A stretch of 64,000 bases of DNA, taken from NCBI RefSeq assembly GCF_014695725.1, contig NZ_JACJOU010000033.1, forward strand, positions 186,001 to 250,000, written 5' to 3'. The position numbers and the translations under genes are program-made. Below, piece after piece: positions 1-7,917 of this stretch (positions are counted from its first letter, which is position 1; the number at the start of each line of letters is the position of its first letter). The notes under the pieces were generated by a model, which ran no database searches, was not told where the DNA came from, and worked only from the letters and a program-made list of their open reading frames with translations. Source of the stretch: Microcoleus sp. FACHB-672. GTDB taxonomy: Bacteria > Cyanobacteriota > Cyanobacteriia > Cyanobacteriales > Oscillatoriaceae.

Positions 1-123
1 GGAAATAGCGGGTTTGGAAGCGGTGAATTGCTGATCACCATGCTCGGAACTCAAGGTTTTACAGCCGATAATATTCAGTACAATATTGCCTCCACCAACA
101 CCACTGAATTATTATTTGACTAA
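1..123 (+). CDS. C-terminal fragment of an unrecognised protein (partial)
   Basis: An open frame enters from the left edge and ends at TAA 121-123, giving 40 residues with a Gly/Thr/Asn-rich composition and an acidic ending (ELLFD). The composition suits the end of a large exported or calcium-binding cyanobacterial protein, but no domain can be named from so short a piece. A perfect 15-bp stem-loop follows the stop within 15 bases, which supports this being a true gene end. Confidence 0.5.
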   Translation, partial: GNSGFGSGELLITMLGTQGFTADNIQYNIASTNTTELLFD

Positions 124-135
124 TCGATTACTCGC

Positions 136-200
136 TTTTTTAACCACAGATGAACATAAATAAACAGCCAATCCTAGCTGTGTTTATCTGTGGTTAAAAA
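136..200. terminator. Bidirectional stem-loop terminator
   Basis: A perfect 15-bp inverted repeat (137-151 pairs with 186-200) has a T-run on the left arm and an A-run on the right, so both strands end the hairpin in U-rich sequence. It lies between two convergent genes, the plus-strand gene ending at 123 and proA ending at 315. The 34-base loop itself contains weak secondary pairing. The arm sequence (AACCACAGAT) resembles a motif often seen in cyanobacterial intergenic repeats. Confidence 0.75.
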
Positions 201-314
201 CTGGCGAAATGACAAAGAGGGCTGAAACTCAGCTAATATAAATGCTTTTGAAGCTTTTACTCAAACAAGATAAATCAACGACTCATTTGCCTATGTTTCA
301 TGCTTCAAGAATTA

Positions 315-1580
315 CTAAAACTGTCCGTTACCTTGAACAATATGTTTAATCGTTGTCAGGGTTTCTAAACCGATTAAGCCCCGGCGATGTCCTTTTTGAT
401 TGGACATTCCTAGAAAAACTGCGTCTCCTTGTTTGGGATTGCGGGAAAATCGGGGAGAAGCATTGATGTAGGTAGAGGCGCTATTGATTCCTAAAGCAAA
501 TTGCCGGCTTTCTTGGTAAGATTCCGTCACGATGCAATCAGCATGGCCGCTACTGTAGTGATTAATCCAAGCAATTGCTGCTTCTAGATTTTCTACGACT
601 TTAAACGCAATGGTTTTGGTTAAATAAGCGTTTCCCCACTCTGAAGTTTGAGCCGGCTTTAATTCTGGAAAATCCTCGACTAGATGAGCATCTCCCCGAA
701 TTTCAAAGCCTTTTTCTTTAAGGCTATTCCACAGCGTTGTTAAGGAGGAGGGTTTTTGATCGCGGTGAATTAAGACTTTCTCGATGGCGTTGACAGGATC
801 GGGTTCGCTTTGATGGCTATCTGCAATCACCCAGCGAGCCATTTCTAAGCTGCCGGTGGGTGACCAATAGAGGTAACAGTTGCCCATTGCGGATTTTAAC
901 ACCGGCGCGGTTGCCTGTCGCACAACTTGCTGCACCAAACTAGGCCGGCCATAGGGAATGACTAAATTGAGATAGTGGTCTAAAGTAACTAAATCCCGGA
1001 TGGATGAGCCTTGGTCTGAGGGGAGTAACTGCAAGCATTCCCCCGGCAGCCCTGTTTGTTGCAGTGCGGACTGTAAGGCTTGCACAATCACTGCATTCGA
1101 GTGGCTTGCTTCACTCCCCCCTTTAAGAATTAAAGTGTTGCCGGTTTTCAGGCACAAGCCGGCTGCAATTGCGCCTAATTCTGGAAAGGCTTCGTAGATC
1201 AGCGCGATCACACCCAGCGGCATTAACTGGCAGTAAATTTGGGAGTGCTCGATTTGGTGGGAAGCGTTCATCACCCGCCGCAGGGGATCGGAAAGTTCCG
1301 ACAAGCGTTGGAAAATTTGAATGGTTGTTTGCAACCGTTCGGGCGTCAGTTTCAGCCACTCCAGAATCAATTCTGGCACTGCCATTTCCCGGCTTGCTTC
1401 CAAGTCCAGGGTGTTGGCTTCTAAAATCTGGTTTGCCTCACGCTTGAGGGCTTGTGCCATTGCTTGTAAGGTTCGAGAGCGGTCTATTCCCTTGACAGTT
1501 GCTAATTCTAGGGAAGCCTGATAAGCACGACGCGCAGCTTGAGCGAATGCCGGTGAAGGATGTAACGAGTCAGTTGTCAT
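315..1580 (-). CDS. proA: Gamma-glutamyl phosphate reductase (glutamate-5-semialdehyde dehydrogenase)
   Basis: This cytoplasmic enzyme of proline synthesis reduces gamma-glutamyl phosphate with NADPH to glutamate-5-semialdehyde, which cyclises to pyrroline-5-carboxylate. The 421 residues match the usual family length. The nucleotide-binding stretch GLCLKTGN lies at 141-148, the probable catalytic Cys is Cys235 in MGNCYLY, and the family ending GLIGLETLTT is present. The ATG at 1580 opens a frame with the expected N-terminal helix region. It lies 4 bases downstream of the zinc-ribbon membrane protein gene on the same strand, so the two are probably co-transcribed. proB, the kinase partner, is not nearby, which is common in cyanobacteria. 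I see nothing damaged. Confidence 0.95.
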   Translation of the reverse strand: MTTDSLHPSPAFAQAARRAYQASLELATVKGIDRSRTLQAMAQALKREANQILEANTLDLEASREMAVPELILEWLKLTPERLQTTIQIFQRLSELSDPLRRVMNASHQIEHSQIYCQLMPLGVIALIYEAFPELGAIAAGLCLKTGNTLILKGGSEASHSNAVIVQALQSALQQTGLPGECLQLLPSDQGSSIRDLVTLDHYLNLVIPYGRPSLVQQVVRQATAPVLKSAMGNCYLYWSPTGSLEMARWVIADSHQSEPDPVNAIEKVLIHRDQKPSSLTTLWNSLKEKGFEIRGDAHLVEDFPELKPAQTSEWGNAYLTKTIAFKVVENLEAAIAWINHYSSGHADCIVTESYQESRQFALGINSASTYINASPRFSRNPKQGDAVFLGMSNQKGHRRGLIGLETLTTIKHIVQGNGQF

Positions 1581-1584
1581 GTAG

Positions 1585-2013
1585 CTAACGCCGATAAGCC
1601 AGCCAGACCATAAGCGCCGGCAGCACTGCTAACAGTACCGCGACGATAATGGCCCAGGGAATAACATTAGAACCCAAGGGTAAACTCAGTGCTGAGGGCA
1701 GCCAAATGATCAGCAGCACTAAAATAATTCCCAGTGCTAAGGGCAAGTAACTGTCCCTCAGTCCAGAATAGGCTTTACTCCACTGCTGTCCCGTCCACCG
1801 CCAAGCTTGCTTGTAGGGATAGTTTGTGGAGAGTTGCTCGATCGCAAAGCCGTTTTCATCGACAACGAATATCTGCTGACATCGATTGCAGCCAAATGCT
1901 TCGGTCAGGACGATCGGAATGAGACGTCCCCGACGCCGGCAGGGGCAGGGGTAGTCAGTATTTAAGTCAATCTTCTGGGCTTTTTGAGATTGCACAAGCG
2001 CTCGTAAAGGCAA
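1585..2013 (-). CDS. Small zinc-ribbon membrane protein of unknown function
   Basis: I do not recognise a named function. The protein has an N-terminal CxC (Cys23, Cys25) and a later CxxC (Cys42, Cys45), a spacing that suggests a small zinc ribbon, followed by about 40 polar residues. Two hydrophobic segments follow at about 90-110 and 116-138, so it is probably an inner or thylakoid membrane protein with a cytoplasmic metal knuckle. The longest frame begins with TTG at 2013. A GTG at 1995 gives a protein that begins closer to the conserved-looking part and may be the real start. Neither start has a strong ribosome binding site. It sits directly upstream of proA. A housekeeping cyanobacterial conserved hypothetical is the best description. 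Confidence 0.75.
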   Translation of the reverse strand: MPLRALVQSQKAQKIDLNTDYPCPCRRRGRLIPIVLTEAFGCNRCQQIFVVDENGFAIEQLSTNYPYKQAWRWTGQQWSKAYSGLRDSYLPLALGIILVLLIIWLPSALSLPLGSNVIPWAIIVAVLLAVLPALMVWLAYRR

Positions 2014-2387
2014 AAGTATGTAATGAAAGTTTATCTAAAAACTCGAGAACTAATGTTTTATTATTAGGCTTTCGACAATAGCCGCCAACTAAATTGCTCA
2101 GTTGCGCTAAGTGCGGAAACAGCCCTCTAAGCGTCCGATGACTTACGCTAATTTTACCATTGTCAACTTCAAGCGAGTGTAGCAATTGCCTCAAACATCG
2201 GCTTAGCTGGCTGGCTTTTTGTTGCGGCTTTAAGTTTGCACCCGATTTGAACAGCGACAACCTCACCGGCACTCAGAAAATCGTCTTTCAATGGGTGGGG
2301 TAGCTGCCTCAGTGCCGTGGCAACCGATACATCTGAAAAACAGGATATAACCCGAACAGATGTTTTAATGAGATTGTTTTTTTTAAA
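2014..2387. other. Intergenic region without a supportable gene
   Basis: This stretch separates the membrane-protein/proA pair from tRNA-Gly. Two minus-strand open frames cross it. One runs into the tRNA and the other overlaps the downstream gene, neither has a ribosome binding site, and both are Ser/Leu/Cys-rich without domain character. I see no convincing hairpin or repeat. Confidence 0.5.
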
Positions 2388-2459
2388 AGCGGGTAACGCG
2401 ATTCGAACGCGCGACATTCACCTTGGCAAGGTGACGCTCTACCACTGAGCTATACCCGC
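2388..2459 (-). tRNA. tRNA-Gly (anticodon GCC)
   Basis: The minus strand folds as a complete cloverleaf. The 7-bp acceptor stem (GCGGGTA/TACCCGC) has a U discriminator, and the D arm contains AGCTCAGTGGTAGAGC. The anticodon loop TTGCCAA sits on a 5-bp stem and the T arm contains GTTCGAATC. The anticodon is GCC, so it reads GGC/GGU glycine codons. The 3' CCA is not encoded and would be added post-transcriptionally. A T-run-rich stretch follows the 3' end. Confidence 0.97.
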
Positions 2460-2607
2460 AAATTTGCAGTAATCATTAATATGTCAGATTTTTCAGAGTT
2501 TGTCAACTCCCCGCGATGTTTTTTTTTTGCTTGGGGAGTTGGTATCGGCTGGAGGCTTATTTGCCGGCAGTTTTGAACCCGGTGCCAGCGTTGCTGAGAG
2601 CGCTCAA

Positions 2608-3192
2608 TTACTGCCGATCCACCGGCTCTTGTATCGGCATGGCATTTTTTATGGGAGCCGGTAAACTCTGGGGCGTACCGGATGCGTGATCACTGTAAAG
2701 ATCAGATACCACACTTCCCTTGACTTGATGCATCAAACTGGCCATTTCCAGGGCTGACATCCCGTAGTTCCAGCCGAGGTTGTTTTTAATTCCCGCTCGT
2801 TCTAGGGCTTGCTGCATCGTATCGGTGGTGACGACGCCAAACACCACTGGCACGCCGGTTTGGAAGCCCGCCGCTGCAATTCCCTTAGACACTTCAGCCG
2901 CCACATAATCAAAATGCGGGGTTTGACCCCGGATCACTGCCCCGAGACAAATCACCGCATCATAACGACCTGTCATTGCCAATTGGCGAGCCACCAGAGG
3001 CAGCTCAAAACTTCCGGGCACCCAAGCATAATCAACTTGAGTCCCCTGGGGATTGACATCAACGCCGTGACGTTTCAGGCAATCCTGACAGCCCTCTAAC
3101 AGCTTGCCGGTAATCAGATCGTTGAAGCGACCAATAACGATGGCAAACTTGAACTGGCTTGTCTGAGTAAAATTTCCCTCGAAAACTGCCAT
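2608..3192 (-). CDS. ribH: 6,7-dimethyl-8-ribityllumazine synthase
   Basis: This is the penultimate enzyme of riboflavin synthesis. It condenses 5-amino-6-ribitylamino-uracil with 3,4-dihydroxy-2-butanone 4-phosphate in an icosahedral or pentameric complex. GRF at 21-23, PGSFELP at 59-65 and [15 protein letters not shown] near 84-98 are the family signatures, and His93 corresponds to the catalytic histidine. The core is about 155 residues. The protein carries a further C-terminal tail of about 35 residues (Ser/Pro/Gln-rich) that is not part of the fold. It lies downstream of psbZ on the same strand with an 82-base gap. The same adjacency is known in Synechocystis (established knowledge, from memory). 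Confidence 0.95.
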   Translation of the reverse strand: MAVFEGNFTQTSQFKFAIVIGRFNDLITGKLLEGCQDCLKRHGVDVNPQGTQVDYAWVPGSFELPLVARQLAMTGRYDAVICLGAVIRGQTPHFDYVAAEVSKGIAAAGFQTGVPVVFGVVTTDTMQQALERAGIKNNLGWNYGMSALEMASLMHQVKGSVVSDLYSDHASGTPQSLPAPIKNAMPIQEPVDRQ

Positions 3193-3232
3193 GTTATCTA
3201 TCCTTTGTCAAGTGTCAAGTGTTTCTTGCTTT

Positions 3233-3256
3233 GTCACCGATCCAGTGATCGGTGAC
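3233..3256. terminator. 10-bp perfect hairpin between psbZ and ribH
   Basis: GTCACCGATC (3233-3242) and GATCGGTGAC (3247-3256) pair perfectly around a CAGT tetraloop. No U-run follows on either strand, so it is a weak terminator at best. An attenuator or mRNA-stabilising hairpin between psbZ and ribH is equally possible. Just downstream on the minus strand (3207-3220) is a tandem 7-mer GTCAAGT x2. Confidence 0.5.
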
Positions 3257-3274
3257 TTGTGCAAATAACAAGAC

Positions 3275-3463
3275 TCAGACTACCAAATAGCTCAAGGCAC
3301 CCACTAAAAATACCAGAGCTATCCAAAGACCAGAGCCAACGAAAATAAGCTGTTTAGATTGATCCCAGTTTTGGGGAGAGGCATAGGCAACGGGGACGCC
3401 AATCACCATCACGAAGGAAAGAAATACAAGAGCGGCAAGTGCGATTTGAAATAGAATTGACAT
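3275..3463 (-). CDS. psbZ: Photosystem II reaction centre protein Z
   Basis: This thylakoid membrane subunit of photosystem II helps bind the antenna CP43/PsbC side and influences energy dissipation. The ATG at 3463 gives 62 residues, exactly the usual length. The longer upstream frame adds eight charged residues and is unlikely. Two transmembrane helices are visible at about 4-25 and 38-59, joined by the typical short loop SPQNWDQSK. ribH follows on the same strand after a hairpin. A purine-rich stretch (GAAAAAAAGAAA) precedes the ATG in place of a strong Shine-Dalgarno sequence. Confidence 0.95.
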   Translation of the reverse strand: MSILFQIALAALVFLSFVMVIGVPVAYASPQNWDQSKQLIFVGSGLWIALVFLVGALSYLVV

Positions 3464-3710
3464 TTTCTTTTTTTCCCAACAGAGCAATTAACTGGACAGC
3501 ACCAGTTCAGCCAGACTCAGGCTACTTTAGTAATCAGCCCTGAGTCTTAAGCTACCAAAAAATGACCCTCTCTGATAGAGGCTAGTGAGGAAGTGCGCTC
3601 GTTTCGGGTGCGTAGCATAGAGGAAGAAGGGGCAAAGGTAAAGAAACGCTCACCGGCTCCTCAATTTCCAGGCTTCCCAGCTTCTGTATTTCCTTAAAAA
3701 AGCAAGCGAC

Positions 3711-6602
3711 ATGGATTTAATTTTGTGCCACACAACTGCAGATTTTGATACCCTCGGCGCGGCTGTGGGGTTGACACGGCTTCTGCCGGGGGCAAAGGTG
3801 GTACTCACCGGCGGATCTCACCCAACGGTGCGAGATTTTTTAGCCTTGCATCGCGATGAGTACGCTCTGATCGAACGCCGTGCGGTGCCCGCCGGCCAAA
3901 TTCGCTCGCTTTCTGTTGTCGATACTCAGCAGCGCGAACGCTTGGGAAAGGCGGCTGAGTGGTTGGATCTGCCCAATCTGACTGAAATTGCTGTTTATGA
4001 CCATCATCTAGAGATGGAAAGCGATATCCCAGCCACTCGCAGCCAGATAGAGCCGGTGGGCGCAGCGACGACGTTGATTGTGGAGCTATTGCAAAAAGTA
4101 GTAGAAGAGAGGGGCAGAGGCGAGCAATCAGAACTCAGGACTCAGCACTCAGAACGGTTCCTCACGCCGGCAGAGGCGACGGTGATGGCATTAGGCATCC
4201 ATGTGGACACCGGCTCCCTCACGTTTGGCCATTCCACGGCACGAGATGCCAGGGCTTTGGCTTGGTTGATGGAACAAGGAGCCAGCTTGCCGGTGATTGC
4301 GGAGTGCGCTGATCCCGGTTTGTCTCCCCAATTGCAAACATTACTGACGGTTGCCTTAGATCAGTTGCAAAAGTCAACTGTCCGAGGTTATACGGTTTCT
4401 TGGGTGTTGCTGGAAACCGATGCCTTTGTTCCGGGGCTGTCGAGTTTGGCCTCACAATTGATGGATATTACAGAAAGTGATGCGCTGTTGTTGGCACACT
4501 GCGCTTCTGGGAAAGATTCCGGGGACAAACGGTTAAGCGTGATTGGGCGATCCCAAATTGCCGGCACCAATCTTAATCAGCTATTTAGCCCACTGGGCGG
4601 TGGTGGACACCAACGGGCGGCGTCTTTAAGTTTGCGGGGTGTAGACGCACCGGCAACCCTGCATGAACTAGTAGAGCAACTCAAAGCACAAATTCCCCAT
4701 CCGCTGACTGCCGGTGAGCTGATGTCGTCGCCGGTGCGAACCATTCGCCCAGAAATCACGATTTATGAAGCTCAGAGAATTTTATTACGCTACGGTCACT
4801 CTGGGCTTTCTGTGGTAAATGCGGCGGGCAAACTAATGGGGGTGATTTCCCGGCGGGATTTGGATATTGCCCTGCACCACGGCTTTGCTCATGCGCCGGT
4901 GAAAGGCTACATGACGGTGAATCTGAAGACAATTACACCGGCTACCCTGCTGCCAGAAATAGAGTCGCTGATGGTTACTTACGACATTGGACGACTGCCG
5001 GTGTTGGAGGATGAGCAGTTGGTGGGAATTGTTACCCGCACCGATGTGCTGCGAGAATTGCACCAAGATCGAGAGCGGGGGAAAGAGAGAGAGCGGGAAA
5101 GCGGGAAAGCGGGAAAATTGGGCTATTGTCCGCTGCCACAAGCGATTCAGCAGCTCTTGCGAGAACGTCTAGCTGCCCCCCTGTGGCAGTTGCTCACCGA
5201 TACCGCCGAACTCGCAGAACAGCGGGGCTGTCACCTGTATCTCGTGGGTGGCGGCGTGCGAGATTTACTGTTAGCCAACCCCGATGACACCATTTTGTTG
5301 AGTGATATTGACCTTGTGGTGGACGGCATCGGCGCAGATGCAAACCGGCAACTTGCCACGCCCTTAGAGGGTGCCGGTGTGGAATTGGCAACTGCCCTAC
5401 AGCAACGCTATCCACAAGCCCGTTTGGATATTCACGGGCAATTTCAAACGGCAGCGCTGCTGTGGCACAAAGACCCCGTTTTAGAATCGCTTTGGATCGA
5501 TATTGCAACGGCTAGAACGGAATTTTATCCTTACCCTGCTGCCAACCCGGAAGTGGAGGCATCCTCCATTCGTCAAGATTTATACCGGCGCGATTTTACG
5601 ATTAATGCTTTGGCGGTGCGCCTAACTGGGCCACGTGCCGGCGAGTTGTTAGACTTTTTTGGAGGGTTGGTCGATTTAGAAAGCCGGCAAATTCGGGTTT
5701 TACACGCGAATAGTTTTATAGAAGATCCCACACGCATTTATCGGGCGGTGCGGTTTGCCGTGCGCTTGGGATTTAAGATAGACCCGCAGACGGAAGGATA
5801 TATTCGCCATGCTATTGAAAGTGGTGTTTACGAACGTGCTAAGGGTGACAGTTTTTCAGAGTTAAAATCTGCGGGGCAAAATCAACGAGCGCCGGCATTG
5901 GAAACGCGGCTTAAAAGCGAGCTGAAATATATTTTGCAAGCTGCTTATTGGAAGCCGGCTTTGCAGTTGTTGGGGGATTTGGGGGCGCTAAAATGTATTC
6001 ATCCCACGCTGGAATTGGATAAGCGGTTATGGAAACAAATTTGTTTGCTGAGTCGCTGTTTGCAACAATTTGAGTCTTTGATCTTGAATTCTCAGGCTGA
6101 GGTTAAAAAGAAAATCCCCGACCCTTGGCAAATGCGCTTAGAGGTTTTAATTGCTCATTTGGCTGCTGAATATCGAATTCAGGTGGCGGCGGCTTTACAA
6201 CTGCCGGCAGATAGTATCGACCGGCAGCGGCAGTTTGAGCGAGCTAAAATTGAGGTTGTAGAGTCTTTGCCTCTGTGCCAATGTCCTAGCCAAATTGTGA
6301 GGCTGTTGCGCCGGCATGAGTTACCGACTTTAATTTTGACTGGGGTGCAAAGTTCGCGCTCGATACGCCGGCAGATTTGGCAGTATTTAACGCGATGGTC
6401 TCTTGTTCAGCCGGTTCTCAATGGCAATGACTTGAAAGCGCTGGGTTATAAACCTGGCCCTCAGTATAAGGAAATACTAGATGCTCTACTGGCGGCAACG
6501 CTTGATGGAATCATTGACAACCGCCAGGTGTCTTCTCAAGAAATCCGTGCCGGTGCTGAAGCTTTTCTGACAGAACATTTCCCGCTTACTGATAATAAAT
6601 AG
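3711..6602 (+). CDS. DHH phosphoesterase-CBS-tRNA nucleotidyltransferase (CCA/A-adding) fusion
   Basis: A 963-residue multidomain enzyme expected to add nucleotides to tRNA 3' ends. The order is: a DHH-family domain with an aspartate-rich opening (ADFDTLG, 10-16), Asp97-His98-His99, and the DHHA1 motif GGGGHQRAAS near 295; two CBS domains at about 330-450 (starting MSSPVRT); then the class II nucleotidyltransferase head with LYLVGGGVRDLL near 505, the DxD-type DIDLVVDG and RRDFTINALAV; then the arm/body RNA-binding region (IEDPTRIYRAVRFAVRLGF) and a helical tail. This domain order is known from Aquifex and cyanobacterial A-adding or CCA-adding enzymes. Two tandem-repeat insertions lie in frame at domain boundaries (bases 4125-4152 and 5093-5116). 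All key residues appear intact. Confidence 0.92.
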   Translation: MDLILCHTTADFDTLGAAVGLTRLLPGAKVVLTGGSHPTVRDFLALHRDEYALIERRAVPAGQIRSLSVVDTQQRERLGKAAEWLDLPNLTEIAVYDHHLEMESDIPATRSQIEPVGAATTLIVELLQKVVEERGRGEQSELRTQHSERFLTPAEATVMALGIHVDTGSLTFGHSTARDARALAWLMEQGASLPVIAECADPGLSPQLQTLLTVALDQLQKSTVRGYTVSWVLLETDAFVPGLSSLASQLMDITESDALLLAHCASGKDSGDKRLSVIGRSQIAGTNLNQLFSPLGGGGHQRAASLSLRGVDAPATLHELVEQLKAQIPHPLTAGELMSSPVRTIRPEITIYEAQRILLRYGHSGLSVVNAAGKLMGVISRRDLDIALHHGFAHAPVKGYMTVNLKTITPATLLPEIESLMVTYDIGRLPVLEDEQLVGIVTRTDVLRELHQDRERGKERERESGKAGKLGYCPLPQAIQQLLRERLAAPLWQLLTDTAELAEQRGCHLYLVGGGVRDLLLANPDDTILLSDIDLVVDGIGADANRQLATPLEGAGVELATALQQRYPQARLDIHGQFQTAALLWHKDPVLESLWIDIATARTEFYPYPAANPEVEASSIRQDLYRRDFTINALAVRLTGPRAGELLDFFGGLVDLESRQIRVLHANSFIEDPTRIYRAVRFAVRLGFKIDPQTEGYIRHAIESGVYERAKGDSFSELKSAGQNQRAPALETRLKSELKYILQAAYWKPALQLLGDLGALKCIHPTLELDKRLWKQICLLSRCLQQFESLILNSQAEVKKKIPDPWQMRLEVLIAHLAAEYRIQVAAALQLPADSIDRQRQFERAKIEVVESLPLCQCPSQIVRLLRRHELPTLILTGVQSSRSIRRQIWQYLTRWSLVQPVLNGNDLKALGYKPGPQYKEILDALLAATLDGIIDNRQVSSQEIRAGAEAFLTEHFPLTDNK
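4125..4152 (+). repeat. In-frame 7-bp tandem repeat inside the nucleotidyltransferase gene
   Basis: Four consecutive heptamers CAATCAG, AACTCAG, GACTCAG and CACTCAG occupy 4125-4152. They encode a polar linker within the DHH domain (residues about 139-147), between the helix ending VELLQKV and the conserved LTPAEATVMALG segment. The NACTCAG unit is a familiar type of cyanobacterial short tandem repeat, normally intergenic. Confidence 0.85.
5093..5116 (+). repeat. In-frame 8-bp tandem repeat GCGGGAAA x3
   Basis: Three perfect copies at 5093-5100, 5101-5108 and 5109-5116 lie within an Arg/Glu/Lys/Gly-rich linker between the second CBS domain and the nucleotidyltransferase head. Imperfect GAGAGCGGGG units precede them. 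An 8-bp period changes codon phase each copy, so three copies keep the frame. Confidence 0.85.
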
Positions 6603-6689
6603 TCTATTTTTGTAACTTGCGTTACGAATCTTAACTGCTCTTAAATTATCAGCACTGGGAACGATTCCCTGCAACCCAAAGGAGGCCCA

Positions 6690-7730
6690 ATGAAGATTCG
6701 GACTTTACTGTCATTGATCGCAGTTTTTTTAGTGAGTTTAATCGTTGCGGTCAGTTGTACTTTTCCACAAGCTCCGACTTCCACCACTTCTCCATCTGCG
6801 GTTTCTACTAACCAGCCCATTCGACTAGGCTTTAGCAATTGGCCGAGCTTTCTTTATGTGCAAGTCGCTGAAGATTCAGAAATATTCAACCAAAATAATA
6901 TTAACGTGGATTTAACATTTTATGACTATGCGAAATCGGTTCAAGCCCTGAAACAAGGAGAAGTTCAAGCTAATTTTCAAACTTTAAGTGATACAATTAA
7001 AATGATAGATAATAATTCAAAATCCGATCCAGTGATTGTTTTAACGACGGATGCTTCTAATGGAGGTGATGCGATTATTGTCAATAAAGAAATTAAGCAA
7101 GTTGCGGATTTAAAAAATAAAAAGATAGCTACAGAAAAAGGCGAAGTAGATCATTTTATGTTATTGTTGGCGCTAAAAAAAGCCGGCTTGAGCCAAGCCG
7201 ATATTCAGTTAGAAAGCTTAGATCCGCGAGCCGCAGTTGCAGCGTTTGTAGAAGGACAGGTGGATGCTGTCGTGGTTTATCTACCTTACACGAAGGAAGC
7301 TCTCAAGCTTGCCGGTAGTAAAGTGCTATTGAGTTCAAAAGATTTCCCTCAAACCGTTCCCTCTCATTTAGTCGTTGACCGCAAATTGATTGAAGAAAGG
7401 CGTTCTGATGTTCAAGCGCTTGTCAATACTTGGTTCGCCACCTTAAACTTCGTGCGCCAGAATCCTGAAAATTCCTATAAGGTTATGGCGGACTACCTGG
7501 GCGTTTCGGTGAATGAGTTCAAAACCTATGAGTCTGACATCAAGTTTTTTACAATAGAAGAAAACTTGAAAGCCTTTAATTCGGGTTCTGATCTGACATC
7601 TTTGCCTTATGCAGCCGAGGAATTTAGTAACTTTTTGCTGAAGGCCGACTTTATTAAAAAAAAGCCCGATCTCAGCCAGTTATTTGATAGTAGTTTTGTC
7701 GAAGCTTATGCAGATTCTTTAAACAAATAA
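6690..7730 (+). CDS. ABC-type substrate-binding lipoprotein (NMT1/SsuA-like), orphan
   Basis: A 346-residue periplasmic-binding-protein-like lipoprotein. A lipobox (AVSC, Cys23) ends a hydrophobic signal, followed by a Ser/Thr/Pro tether and the two-lobe binding fold typical of nitrate/sulfonate/thiamine-precursor binding proteins (IRLGFSNWP near 42-50, GGDAIIV, LKNKKIAT, VVYLPYT). It would capture a small organic or inorganic ligand outside the inner membrane. The strong AAAGGAGG site just upstream fixes the start. No permease or ATPase gene accompanies it. Instead three chemoreceptor genes follow, so it may be a co-receptor presenting ligand to a chemoreceptor (inference). The ligand cannot be deduced. 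A stem-loop terminator follows. Confidence 0.82.
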   Translation: MKIRTLLSLIAVFLVSLIVAVSCTFPQAPTSTTSPSAVSTNQPIRLGFSNWPSFLYVQVAEDSEIFNQNNINVDLTFYDYAKSVQALKQGEVQANFQTLSDTIKMIDNNSKSDPVIVLTTDASNGGDAIIVNKEIKQVADLKNKKIATEKGEVDHFMLLLALKKAGLSQADIQLESLDPRAAVAAFVEGQVDAVVVYLPYTKEALKLAGSKVLLSSKDFPQTVPSHLVVDRKLIEERRSDVQALVNTWFATLNFVRQNPENSYKVMADYLGVSVNEFKTYESDIKFFTIEENLKAFNSGSDLTSLPYAAEEFSNFLLKADFIKKKPDLSQLFDSSFVEAYADSLNK

Positions 7731-7816
7731 AATTGTTAGCGTATAAACTTTAGCGAAGGGTAAGAAACTGTAGTTTTGCTAAAAAGATTGATTACGAAAG
7801 TGAAGATTAAATGAGA

Positions 7817-7865
7817 ACGTGAAAAGGTAAGACATTTACTTTTCACGTGCTTATTCATTTTTAAC
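7817..7865 (+). terminator. Rho-independent terminator after the binding-protein gene
   Basis: ACGTGAAAAG (7817-7826) pairs perfectly with CTTTTCACGT (7839-7848) around a 12-base loop, and is followed by a T-rich stretch to about 7862. It separates the substrate-binding lipoprotein from the first chemoreceptor, so the two genes probably have separate main transcripts. Confidence 0.75.
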
Positions 7866-7917
7866 TTTAATCAGAGCGGAGAAGTGACAAAATAAGTTGG
7901 CTAAAGTGAGGGTAAAA

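Noticed and set aside
2169-2417. Minus-strand 82-codon frame upstream of the zinc-ribbon gene
   Set aside because: It runs through the tRNA-Gly gene and has no independent support.
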